Shown: piece after piece, positions 24,152 through 32,732 of the stretch
Position numbering within the stretch: the first letter of the stretch is position 1
Layout: each line of letters opens with the position of its first letter
NCBI GenBank assembly: GCA_034509425.1
Contig: JAVTVJ010000117.1
Coordinates: forward strand, 3,038,001-3,102,000
DNA from: Eopsaltria australis
Taxonomy: Eukaryota > Chordata > Aves > Passeriformes > Petroicidae
Reading direction: 5' to 3'
Length of the DNA: 64,000 nucleotides
Made by a program: the position numbers and the translations under genes
Notes under the pieces: generated by a model
Databases searched by the model: none
What the model saw: the letters and a program-made list of their open reading frames with translations, nothing else
Told to the model about the DNA's origin: nothing

Positions 24152-24374
24152 GGGTCTCAGTGTGTTTAACGCACATGTCCTTCCTGCAGCACACCGCATG
24201 CGGCTTGCAGAGGTGGCAGGTGATGATCGTGCCTTGCCGCTGACCCATGCCAGAGCTCTTCTGTTCTGCTCTCCAGGGAAGGTGTTCCCTGAGCTCTGCC
24301 TGCAGCCAGAGTGCCCCATGGAGAAGGTGGCACAAGCTCTCGCTGGCCACTGGCCCCAGCCCCTCACTCCCTGC
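24152..24374. other. Junction segment at the inner end of the inverted repeat
   Basis: The segment lies between the 5' end of decayed copy 2 and the start of the right arm. It is not matched elsewhere in the family as far as I can see, so it either belongs to the old paralogue or marks the inversion breakpoint. Confidence 0.4.
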
Positions 24375-24930
24375 CAACAGCAGCAAGGCAGGCTGGTCAG
24401 GGAGAGGCGGCTGAGGAAGGATGACAGCTCTGCCTTGTAGAATCCCACAGAAGATTACTTTGGGCCCAGGCTGCATCCCCGCCCTGCCCCAGGCTGCACC
24501 AGGAGTGGAGAAATGCTCCTTGGGCCTCAGCATTGCAGGTAAATGAAGGCCAATCCTCCTTTCACAGAGAAAATAGGAAAAGGCTTCCCTGGATACCTGC
24601 AACATGGACTGGAGAACAGTGTTAACCCCAAATGAATGACCCAGGGTCCTCATCTCCACAGAACCAACAGGACCTGCAGTGCAGAGAAGCTCAGGGTGAT
24701 GAAGGACCAACAGGACGCTGCTGGAGCCAAGTGTTTTGGACTGTGCTCTGTCTGATCTCTTCCTCACCCCACGCCAGCCCTTCTCTTTGCCACTCAACCC
24801 CATCCCCGATCTTCCTCATCCCAGCTCTGCTTTTCCCCTCTTTCCTTATCACCCTCCCCTTTCCTATCCCTTTCTACCTCTCTCCCACATTTACTGTTCA
24901 ATAAATCCCCATTGTTGGCTTTGGTAGATG
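24375..24930 (+). other. Orphan 3' region of the gene family, no coding part
   Basis: The segment carries the family's 3' untranslated sequence and an AATAAA at 24900-24905 on the plus strand. It is not preceded by the corresponding coding sequence, because copy 2 on the opposite strand occupies that place. It is the mirror of the copy 2 3' region and marks an inversion that cut just downstream of a stop codon. Confidence 0.6.
24900..24905 (+). terminator. Orphan poly(A) signal
   Basis: AATAAA in the conserved context 'gttcaataaatccccattgt'. It is unlikely to serve a full gene here because no family open frame lies upstream on this strand. Confidence 0.4.
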
Positions 24931-24974
24931 GTCTCCTTGGCACTTAATCGGTGCACAGGCATCTCTCACTAATC

Positions 24975-26389
24975 ACATCTCAACATGGGAACTCATCTGC
25001 ACACAGCACTCAAGGTGTGGCCTCCCCAGTGCCCAGCACAGAGGGACAATCACTGCCCTGCTCCTGCTGGCCCCTCTATTGCTGACACACAAGGCCAGGA
25101 TGCCACCGGCCTCCTTGCCCACCTGGGCACACGCCTGCTCATGTTTGGCCACTGGCAGCCCCAGGGCCTTTCCTGCTGGGCAGCTTTGCAGCCCCTCTGG
25201 CCCCAGCCTGGAGCACTGCAGGGCCTTGTTGGGACACGAGGGCAGAACCCAGGCCTTGCTCTTCTTGAACCTCACTCTGCTGGCCTCACACCATGCAGCC
25301 AGCCAGTCCACATCCCCCTGCAGAGCCTTTCTGCCCTCCAGCATGTAGGCACTCCCACGCAAGGTGGACTTGTTACAAATTTACTGCTGAGGGTAAATTT
25401 CCTACTCGATGCCCTTGCCCACATCAGCAGGACAGATGGTGAAGAGGACCAGGCCCAGGGGACACCGCTGCTGACCAGAAGCCAACTCAATGCAGCACCA
25501 TTCCCCACCACTCTCTGGGCCCAGCCATGCTGACAGTTCTAAAGACAGCAGAGTGCCCCTGCCCAAGCCCTGAGCTCATGGCTTTTCCAGGACTGTGCTG
25601 GGCCAGATGGAGTCAAAGGCTTTGCTCCAGTTCAGGGAGACTCCATCCACAACTTTTCCCTCCACCCTGAGGCGGGTCACCTGCTCATCAAAGGACATCA
25701 GGCTGCTCAGGCAGGACCTGCCTTTCCTAAACCCACACTGACTGGGCCTGATCCCTCAGTTGTCCTCTAAGGGCCCTGTGATCCCACTCACAACCATCTG
25801 CTCCAGGCCCTGAGGTCAGGCTGCCAGGCCTGCAGTTCCTCTCATCCTCCCTGGGGCCCTTCTTGGCCGTGGCTGTCACACTGGCACCAAAACTCATGGG
25901 GGACATCCCCGACAGGCCAGGAATGATGATAATAAAGGACAGCAAGCTGCTTAGCGAGTCCTTCTGCAGCTCCCTCAGCACTCCTGGGGGACTCCCAGCC
26001 AGCCCCATAGACTTGTCAGTGTCTCAGTGGCTCCACAGGACACTATCAATTTCCTCTGGGATTGCAGGGGCTCTGGTGGCTCTCTGTCCCTGTGTGCCAG
26101 CTCATGGCACTGCTTGTCCTCCAGATAACCCATCTGACTGTTGAAGGCTGAGGCAAAGAAGGCATTCCGTACCTCAGCCTTTTCCTCGTCCCCTGTGACC
26201 ATATTCCCCTCAACCCTGCGTAAATTAGAGAAGGGAGATTTTCCTTGGTGCTCCTGTGTTCCTGATCTTTCTACACAAAGACTTTTTATTGTCTTTTACA
26301 GTAGCGGCCTGATTCAATTCAAACAGGTTTCTTGCCTTTCTGATGATCTTTCTACCGGGGATCAGGCTTGGGTCATGTGGTGGGCTGGG
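24975..26389 (-). mobile_element. CR1 ORF2 reverse transcriptase relic (mirror copy)
   Basis: The minus strand repeats the CR1 ORF2 relic of 20581-21990, including 'VTGDEEKAEVRNAFFASAF', the 'VSLNWSKAFDSIW' region and the C-terminal 'GKEAGGILALCVSNRGAS'. It has the same disruptions, so it was duplicated after decay and was not inserted independently. Confidence 0.85.
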
Positions 26390-26615
26390 TGGGAAAAGCA
26401 CTTTGTCACAGCAAAGGGCTTGTTTGTGGATGTTCAGGGGAGGAGCACAAGGTGGGACAAGAGAGAGCTGCAGGGCATTGGCAGAGGAACAAACTTAGGA
26501 AAAGTGGAGGGGCAAAGGCCTAAAAAAGGCCTTTGTGTCCAGGGCTGGCTCCATAGAAACTGCCAGGCCTCTGGAAAAAGGACCAGCCGTGCCCACCAGG
26601 CCTTTGTGACCCGCG
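26390..26615 (+). promoter_or_regulatory. Conserved upstream region of gene copy 3
   Basis: Mirror of 20354-20580. AGGCCTTTGTG lies at 26527-26537 and 26598-26608, with a third copy at 26632-26642 ahead of the preferred start. The inverted repeat AAAGGCC (26514-26520) / GGCCTTT (26528-26534) frames an A-run. Promoter function is inferred, not seen. Confidence 0.4.
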
Positions 26616-28325
26616 ATGACATCGTGCCCAGAGGCCTTTGTGACGCGGCTCCGTGTCCTGACCATGGGGGCCACAAAGCCCTGCAGTGGCCACTCCCAGG
26701 AGAGCAGCGCTCTGAGGAGGCAGCAGCTCGTCTGCAGGCAGCAGCTTCTCAGGAGGCAGCAGCTCCCCTGGGTGTTTGTGGCCAGTGTCTGGCAAAGCAC
26801 CCTCAAGATGGTGAAGCAGCAGGAGGCGAATGCCCACAGGCAGCCCCGTGAGGGGCAGCCCCTGCTGTACAAACAGCATGGCTCAGCAGCAAGGCAGGGC
26901 CATCGCTTTTCTCCCGTGCAACCCACACGTGGTGTGGGGCTCTGCACTGGGACCCAGACAGCTTGGAAGCACCTGGGGCCCTCTGAGACAGAGGAGATCA
27001 CCAAGGTGCAGGATGGAAAGGGTGGATACACCTGCAGCGGCCGGCTTAGAGGCCTGGCCCCGTATCTTCGTGAGAACAGGTCTGTCAAGTCCACCCTCAG
27101 ATCCCCCAAGTGGTTAAATGCCCTCCAAAAGACAGAGGGAATTTGTCGGCCAGCCGAGAAAACAGCGCGTCGCAAGCGGCTGTGCCCAGAGGATGAGGAG
27201 GCTTTGATGCATCGGCTGCAGAAAAAGATAGAGCAGCTGGAGGAATTGGAAGATAAAGTGTATGAAGAGATGTTTAGAGCCGCCATCTCCTCCCTGGATG
27301 ACAAAGAAAGATCCATGACGTCCTCCTGTGTCCTCAAGGATCCTCCAATTCCCAGCCTGGAGCCAGCTGCAGGCCCCTCGGTGCCGCACAGCACTGGCAG
27401 CGCGAGCAGAGACGCCGCAGGAGAGGCACAAAAGCACCCAGAGCTTGCGTCTCTTGACCAGCTCTTGGCCGACCTGCGCCCTGTCTCTGACAACTCGCTG
27501 TCCTGCCATGCTTTTGTCAAGGAGCTCCTGGAAAACTGGGAGCAAGAAGAGCTCCCTGACAGAGAGGCAGCAGGAGAGAGGGACAGAGAGCCAGAGGGTG
27601 CATTGTGTCTCCCACCAGAAGACAAAGAAGGAGGTGTCACCAGGAATCTGCCATCTGTCACCCCGGAACTTGCTGAAGGCTCTCAGGAGCTGCACAGCAC
27701 TTCCAGTGTGAGCAAAGACTCTGCAGGTGAGAGAGAAAACAGCACCGAGATTGCAGCTCCTGACCAGCTGGCACACGTGTGCTCTGCCTCTGGGGAGTCG
27801 CCGTCCTGCGATGCTCTTCTGGGTGAGCTCCTGGAAAAGTGGGAAGCAGAAGAGCTCCTTGAAAAGGAAGTGTTAGGGGAGTGGGACAGCGAGGCAGAGA
27901 GAGCGTTGTCTCTCCCACTCCAAGGTGAAGCAGCAGACTCAGCAGCTTCTGCCCTGCTCAGCGGTCCCTGCGACGAGGAGCACAGCGAGCCTCTCCCCAC
28001 GGCACTGCCCGAAGACACAAAGATTTTTGTGGCTTGTGCCTTGCCTGCCGATGCCGTGGATGAGGCAGAAGCAGCACGGATGGAGGCTGGCGGTGCCGAG
28101 GCCGCCCCTCCCCAGGAGAAGCCCTGCGGGGCTGCGGCGCCGGCAGGGGCTCGCCCGGTGCCTGCCCAGCCCCTGGCCCGCAGCGTTGCTGCTTCCCCCG
28201 CTGGCAGCGCAGCCGTCCCGCAGCCCCCGGCCCCAGGGCCATGGCGCTCCATGGTCCACACGGCCCGGCGGGCTCTGCGCCGCCTTTTGTCCTTCAGCTG
28301 CCTCAGGGGGCAGCGAGAGGACTGA
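26616..28325 (+). CDS. Unrecognised repeated single-exon gene, copy 3 (intact, 569 codons)
   Basis: Plus-strand counterpart of copy 1, open over 569 codons. The better start is Met17 at 26664 in ACCATGG, giving 553 residues. Same architecture: Gln/Arg-rich N-terminus, ARRKR basic patch, acidic helix (193-220), two repeats (258-339 and 359-440), Ala/Pro-rich segment and basic C-terminal helix. Residue differences from copy 1 (copy 1 to copy 3): I8F, E64K, H138Y, L166W, S168N, T232R, A260T, N403G, A465P, M470I, S471F and V473A. At residue 403 the whole codon differs (AAC versus GGT), and 465-473 is a cluster. Both suggest conversion from another paralogue over simple point mutation. Retention of two full-length frames despite many substitutions argues for selection or very recent duplication. 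Function unknown. Confidence 0.6.
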   Translation: MTSCPEAFVTRLRVLTMGATKPCSGHSQESSALRRQQLVCRQQLLRRQQLPWVFVASVWQSTLKMVKQQEANAHRQPREGQPLLYKQHGSAARQGHRFSPVQPTRGVGLCTGTQTAWKHLGPSETEEITKVQDGKGGYTCSGRLRGLAPYLRENRSVKSTLRSPKWLNALQKTEGICRPAEKTARRKRLCPEDEEALMHRLQKKIEQLEELEDKVYEEMFRAAISSLDDKERSMTSSCVLKDPPIPSLEPAAGPSVPHSTGSASRDAAGEAQKHPELASLDQLLADLRPVSDNSLSCHAFVKELLENWEQEELPDREAAGERDREPEGALCLPPEDKEGGVTRNLPSVTPELAEGSQELHSTSSVSKDSAGERENSTEIAAPDQLAHVCSASGESPSCDALLGELLEKWEAEELLEKEVLGEWDSEAERALSLPLQGEAADSAASALLSGPCDEEHSEPLPTALPEDTKIFVACALPADAVDEAEAARMEAGGAEAAPPQEKPCGAAAPAGARPVPAQPLARSVAASPAGSAAVPQPPAPGPWRSMVHTARRALRRLLSFSCLRGQRED

Positions 28326-29057
28326 GCCCGGCTGCCGCCACCGCCACCAACCCCAAAGATGCCGCCTCACCCTGAGCACGCCCAGCTCCCAGCGGCAGCG
28401 GCAGCTCCCGGGGGCGACGGCACCCGCGGGACACAAACACGGGAAGCAGCCATGCATGGATGGAGGGATGGTGCCCAAGGCAAGCACTTGCCAAAGGTAG
28501 GTCCTGCTGCCGGCCCCAGCCCCTCAGCCCCTCAGCCCCTGCCAGCAGCAAGGCAGGCTGGTCAGGGAGAGGCGGCTGAGGAAGGATGACAGCTCTGCCT
28601 TGTAGAATCCCACAGAAGCTGACTTTGGGCCCAGGCTGCATCCCCGCCCTGCCCCAGGCTGCACCAGGAGTGGAGAAATGCTCCTTGGGCCTCAGCATTG
28701 CAGGTAAATGAAGGCGAATCCTCCTTTCACATAGCAAATAGGAAAAGGCTTCCTTGGATACCTGCAACATGGACTGGAGAACAGTGTTAACCCCGAATGA
28801 ATGACCCGTGGTCCTCATCTCCACAGAACCAACAGGACCTGCAGTGCAGAGAAGCTCAGGGTGATGAAGGAACAACGGGACACTGCTGAAGCCAAGCATC
28901 TTGCATTGTCCTCTGTTTGTTCCCTACGCCTACAAGGCCCTTCTCTTCCTCACTCAACGCCATTCTTCTCATCCCCACCCTACCCCTGATCATCCCCTTC
29001 TTTCCTTCTCACCCTCCTCTTCCCTGTCCCTATCACTCTACCCCACAGCTTTTACTA
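28326..29057 (+). other. Presumed 3' untranslated region, gene copy 3
   Basis: Up to about 28870 it is nearly identical to the 3' regions of the other copies. From about 28880 to 29060 it is clearly diverged in the pyrimidine-rich part, though alignable. The step in similarity is sharp. Confidence 0.5.
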
Positions 29058-29063
29058 AATAAA
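29058..29063 (+). terminator. Poly(A) signal of gene copy 3
   Basis: AATAAA about 735 bp after the stop codon of copy 3, equivalent in place to the signal of copy 1. Flanking 'gactttggtagatgatctcc' is shared with the other copies. Confidence 0.6.
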
Positions 29064-29139
29064 ATCCTTGTTGATGACTTTGGTAGATGATCTCCTTGGC
29101 ACCTTAATTCACGCACAGACATTTCTCACTATTTTTGTC

Positions 29140-29530
29140 TTAAAAGGCACTCACCTCTGCACACAGCACTCGAGGTGTGGCTGCCCCAGTGCCCAGCACA
29201 GAGGGACAATCACTGCCCTGCTCCTGCTGGCCCCTCTATTGCTGACACAGAAGGCCAGGATGCCGCTGCGATATTCCTGGTCAAAATCCTGCCTCCCCCC
29301 AGCCCCCCAGCCCACCCATGAAATAAAGAATGAATTTTTTCCTTGTCCCTTATTTGTTATTAATATTTTTATTTTGTTTTCAATACAATTTTTATAGTCT
29401 TTCACATTCTTGACCAAGTTAAGTTCAAATTGAGCTTTTGGCTTCCTGATCTTTCTACCTGAGGTTGGGGCCAAGGGCTGGGACACATGGTGGGCTGGGT
29501 GATAAAGGCACTTGCTCATGGCACAGGGCT
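29140..29530 (-). mobile_element. CR1 ORF2 relic downstream of copy 3
   Basis: Minus strand: a 'PRHLECCVQ'-like end and 'SNRGASRSRAVIVPLCWALG' at 29151-29260, then, after a deletion, an upstream CR1 ORF2 block with 'AQFELNLVKNVKDYKN' (29380-29440) and 'PAHHVSQPLAP'. It is a shortened, more diverged form of the CR1 relics inside the arms. Confidence 0.75.
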
Positions 29531-30050
29531 TCTTTGGGGATGTGCTGGGGTGGCCTAGGAGCTGTCAGTCTTGGAAGTGACCTATGCTGCAGGAAGTAAT
29601 ACAACTTAGTTCCTGGGAGAGAGAACCAATAACTAGATATTATTGTATTGATGGATGCACCGCCCAATTAAAAGTTGATCCGCCTTCGAGGCAAAAATCC
29701 TATACAAGCAGAGGACCTCTGAGTCTCTTTCTCTTTGGCCTTCCTTCTTTTCAGAAAGAAAGCAGGTCTCCCTGCTCTCTCTCTGGTAAGACTGGGCCTT
29801 TGCTCCCCCCAAGAGGGTGGGGAGGGGGTTTGGATTTTTCGCTGAGCTCTTCGGGGTTCAAACACAGCTGGGCCATAAATACCAGACACAGCCAGGCAGG
29901 GCCAAGCCCTTGCTTCCTCTCTCCAAGCACGGCCAGCTCTCCTGCCCCGCAGTCCAGAGTCTGAAATGCTTCACTCAGACAGCGCGGGCAGTGACCATCA
30001 CCACCTCAAGGCCAGAGAGAAAGCGAGATTAACCCTCTCCATGCCTGGAT
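29531..30050 (+). mobile_element. Possible LTR-like or promoter-like segment
   Basis: CCAAT-type boxes ('gaaccaataac', 'cgcccaattaaaag'), a 'cctatacaagcagagg' TATA-like block and a 'gagtctctttctc' start-like run resemble an LTR U3/R. I could not set ends, find a target duplication or name a family, so this is a weak call. Confidence 0.25.
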
Positions 30051-30844
30051 GAAACTTCTGGACACCCATCCTTCCCTGCACAGAGAGAGAAACAAGAGAG
30101 GACACCCACAGAAATGCAGCATATAGACTCTAAAGTCAGTGAAGGAAGCAGAACTGACACCTAGAGAGAGGAGCATGAGGAGTGCTTCAATAATGAAGCT
30201 GAAAATTCTTTTGGAAAACTGATGCCTTGCAAAAGGCTGGCCTGAAACAGAAGCTGGACAGAGTTGAAAGAACAAAATAAATATTTATTAAAACAAGGTA
30301 CACTTTGGGCCATGCAGGAGTCTCGCAGAGAGTACACCCAAAATGGACACCTAGCAGGTGCTTTTTGGACAGATATACCTTCAGTCCACCTGCATATCAA
30401 AAACCCATTGTCCAATTACAGCTTCAGGTCCTGAAGTCCCATCTCTAGTTTATCCCCTTCTCTCCACTGCTGTCCATGGTTGTTTGCATTTTGGGCTTTT
30501 GGAGAAACAGTATGTCCTTGAAACTCTGGTTTCATCTAAATAACAGTAACAGAACACTAGCTGACAATTTACGGAGTCTTAGAGTCATACACTAGAGAAG
30601 TCCTGATCTAGAAGATAAAAAGTTAAAACTTAAGGCATCAAAACCATGGTTGGGACTAAGCTAAAAAGTTCCTGTAATATATGAGAAAATAGTCCAAGGG
30701 GAAGACGTGATGTTCTAACCGCACCCAGTAAGCCAAGGCACCTGTTTAGAGATAAGTAGGTGCTGAAGGAGTTGCAGCCTGATGAGAAGCTTGAGCAGAG
30801 ACGGAGAATAGGCTGTGATCCAGAACCCTCGTCCCGGGGAATGG
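30051..30844. other. Non-coding stretch, nothing recognised
   Basis: A perfect palindromic run 'aataaatatttatt' occurs at about 30280-30293. No gene was recognised. Confidence 0.45.
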
Positions 30845-30880
30845 AGGAGAACTTGTGTTGCCAGGAGAACTTGTGTTGCC
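30845..30880. repeat. Perfect 18-bp tandem duplication
   Basis: AGGAGAACTTGTGTTGCC occurs twice head to tail (30845-30862 and 30863-30880). Confidence 0.95.
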
Positions 30881-30959
30881 AATAACAGAAGAAGGGGATT
30901 TTTTTTTGCTTCTGCAATGGAACTGCTCATCCTTAAAAGGGTACCCCATGGACGGTCAT

Positions 30960-31420
30960 AACTCACTGTAGCGGTTGTGGGAAGGCTTCTGGTGTGGGAG
31001 GGATCTTCCATAACAAGCAGATTTTCCCCCTGTGTGGCTGCAGATTATGAGGCTGAACCCATAAAATCTGTATTTTCTTCTTGAGAAGTCCATGGTGTAA
31101 GCAAGAGAAACTTCTCTCCCTAAATGAACAGAGAAAAGACTGTTTTAGAGGTGGCAAACTAAGTGAAAGTCCAAGTGTTGTCTTTTTGTATTGTCTGTGG
31201 GTAAGAAATGGAGAGGTGGGGGGAGGAGAGGTGGTCTGAGGATTTTGTTCTGGTTTTTCTTGGGTTTTCTTTCTTTCCTTTTTTTCTTGGTTTATTAATA
31301 AACTTGCTCTATATTCTGTAAAGGTAGAGCCTGCTTTGCCTACTCCGAATTGTTATCTAATGGCAAAACTGAACAAATTTTGGTAGCTGTGCTGGTGTTT
31401 GGCCAGAAACTCAAATAGGC
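30960..31420 (+). mobile_element. Possible ERVL-type LTR 3' part
   Basis: A T-rich run, 'attaataaacttgctct' (AATAAA inside) and 'gagcctgctttgcctactcc' are the kind of R/U5 sequence seen in avian ERVL LTRs. Ends are not defined. The call rests on recalled resemblance and the poly(A) signal. Confidence 0.35.
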
Positions 31421-31440
31421 GAATGGAAACCACTACAGTG

Positions 31441-31625
31441 AGAAAGGCACTTGGTCACGGCACAGGGCTTCTTTAGGGGTGTTTAGGGGAGGAACACAAG
31501 GCGGGACAAGAGAGAGCTGCAGGGCGTTGGCAGAGGAACAAGAGGTGGCAAAGTGGAGGCCCAAAGGCCTAAAAAAGGCCTTTGTGTCCAGGGGTGGCTC
31601 CATTGAAACCACCAGGCCTCTGTGA
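31441..31625 (+). repeat. Orphan copy of the gene family's upstream region
   Basis: The segment matches the upstream region of gene copy 3 (about 26395-26580), including 'gggacaagagagagctgcag' and the AAAGGCC-N7-GGCCTTT inverted repeat with the first GGCCTTTGTG motif. It ends before the coding sequence. Either the family's upstream block spreads on its own or a further gene copy was lost here. Confidence 0.7.
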
Positions 31626-32459
31626 GGTCTCTCCATAAAGAGTGTGCAGTTGATGATAAATCTGCTAATAGCAGCTACTAGAGATGCCTTTCCTTTCTTA
31701 ACCTTTGAACATATGGTTGCATAAAGCTGCATAACTACCAAAACAATCATCCAGGTAGTGCCTGACAGTTCTTTCTTTTTTTTTTTAATGGATGTGACAA
31801 TATGTTCTGTCTTGATGCAGGCAAAGGCAGGCAATCAAACCTGAGGGGCAAACAGCAACGAGTGGTGAGGGACTGGGGATTGCACAGCATCTGAAAGCCA
31901 ACATCTGGGGAATGCTCAAAGTCTTTAACAGGATGCTGGGAAATATTATACACAGTGCTGCTAAATTACTATCAGCCTCAGAGATGAATTCACAGGAAAT
32001 TTTACCAATGAAAATTCAGAAATAAAACAAGCTTCAGGTTTAAGTCCTTTTGAGCCTCTGAGCAGAGTTTTTCACGGCAGCAAAGTCCTATGTGCAACGT
32101 GTCAGTTTGAAAATTCATGCTGAAATGTAAATTCACTGAATGGGAAACATCTGATGGGCCATGGGGACTGTCTCTAGTGGCTTTCTCTCCCAGTTATACA
32201 GAAAACTGGGGATGATCGAATGGTTGGAGCATCCATGCAGACTATGGGCTCTGTTCCTGGCTGCTGGTGCTAACTTCAGCTGGTTGTTTTCCTCCAGGTC
32301 CTCATGAAGGACCAGAGCTCACATCCTTAAGACATAATATCAGCTATGAGATGTTAAGTGGGAGCCTGTAATTAACTTAGTCACCTCCAGCTCTCTCTGA
32401 TCACTGGAGAGAAGTGAAGATTAAATTAATCATCTTTGTGTCTACCACTCCTCACCCTC
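31626..32459. other. Non-coding stretch, nothing recognised
   Basis: No supported feature was found beyond a short T/A-run near 31770-31790. Confidence 0.5.
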
Positions 32460-32732
32460 TGAAGGTACCTATAGCAGCTACTTTAATAAAAGTGGAGAAG
32501 TTCAGATTAAATGTTAGGAAGAAATTTTTTACTGTGAGGGTAATGAAGTCCAGGCACAGGTTTCCCGGAGAAATCTGTGGCTGTCCCATCCCTGGAAGTG
32601 ACCAAAGCCAGGTTGACTTGGGCTTGGAGGAGCCTGGGATAGCGGAAGCTATCCCTACCCATGGCAGGGGGTTGGAATGAGATGAGCTTTAAGATCTTTT
32701 CAACCCAAACCATTCTGTGATTCTATAAATTA
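32460..32732 (+). repeat. CR1 LINE 3' end fragment
   Basis: Blocks 'gttaggaagaaattttttac', 'cccatccctggaagtgacca', 'catggcagggggttggaatg' and the 'cattctgtgattctata' terminus follow in CR1 order. Confidence 0.85.

Larger units (their letters stand above)
24375..29267. repeat. Large inverted repeat, right arm
   Basis: Reverse complement of 17703-22590. Order: orphan 3' region (24375-24930), CR1 relic (minus), upstream region and intact gene copy 3 (plus), 3' region and CR1 piece. Similarity to the left arm is very high up to about 28870. It then drops between about 28880 and 29160 and returns in the CR1 piece to 29267. Confidence 0.85.

Noticed and set aside
26616..26663. First Met of the 569-codon frame as the true start
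   Set aside because: Its context is weak, and the third GGCCTTTGTG motif lies between it and Met17, which sits in ACCATGG. The longer frame is listed, but the 553-residue form is preferred.
17703..29267. The inverted repeat as a transposon with terminal inverted repeats
   Set aside because: Arms are several kb with genes and old CR1 relics inside, no short terminal motif or target duplication at the outer ends, and no transposase.
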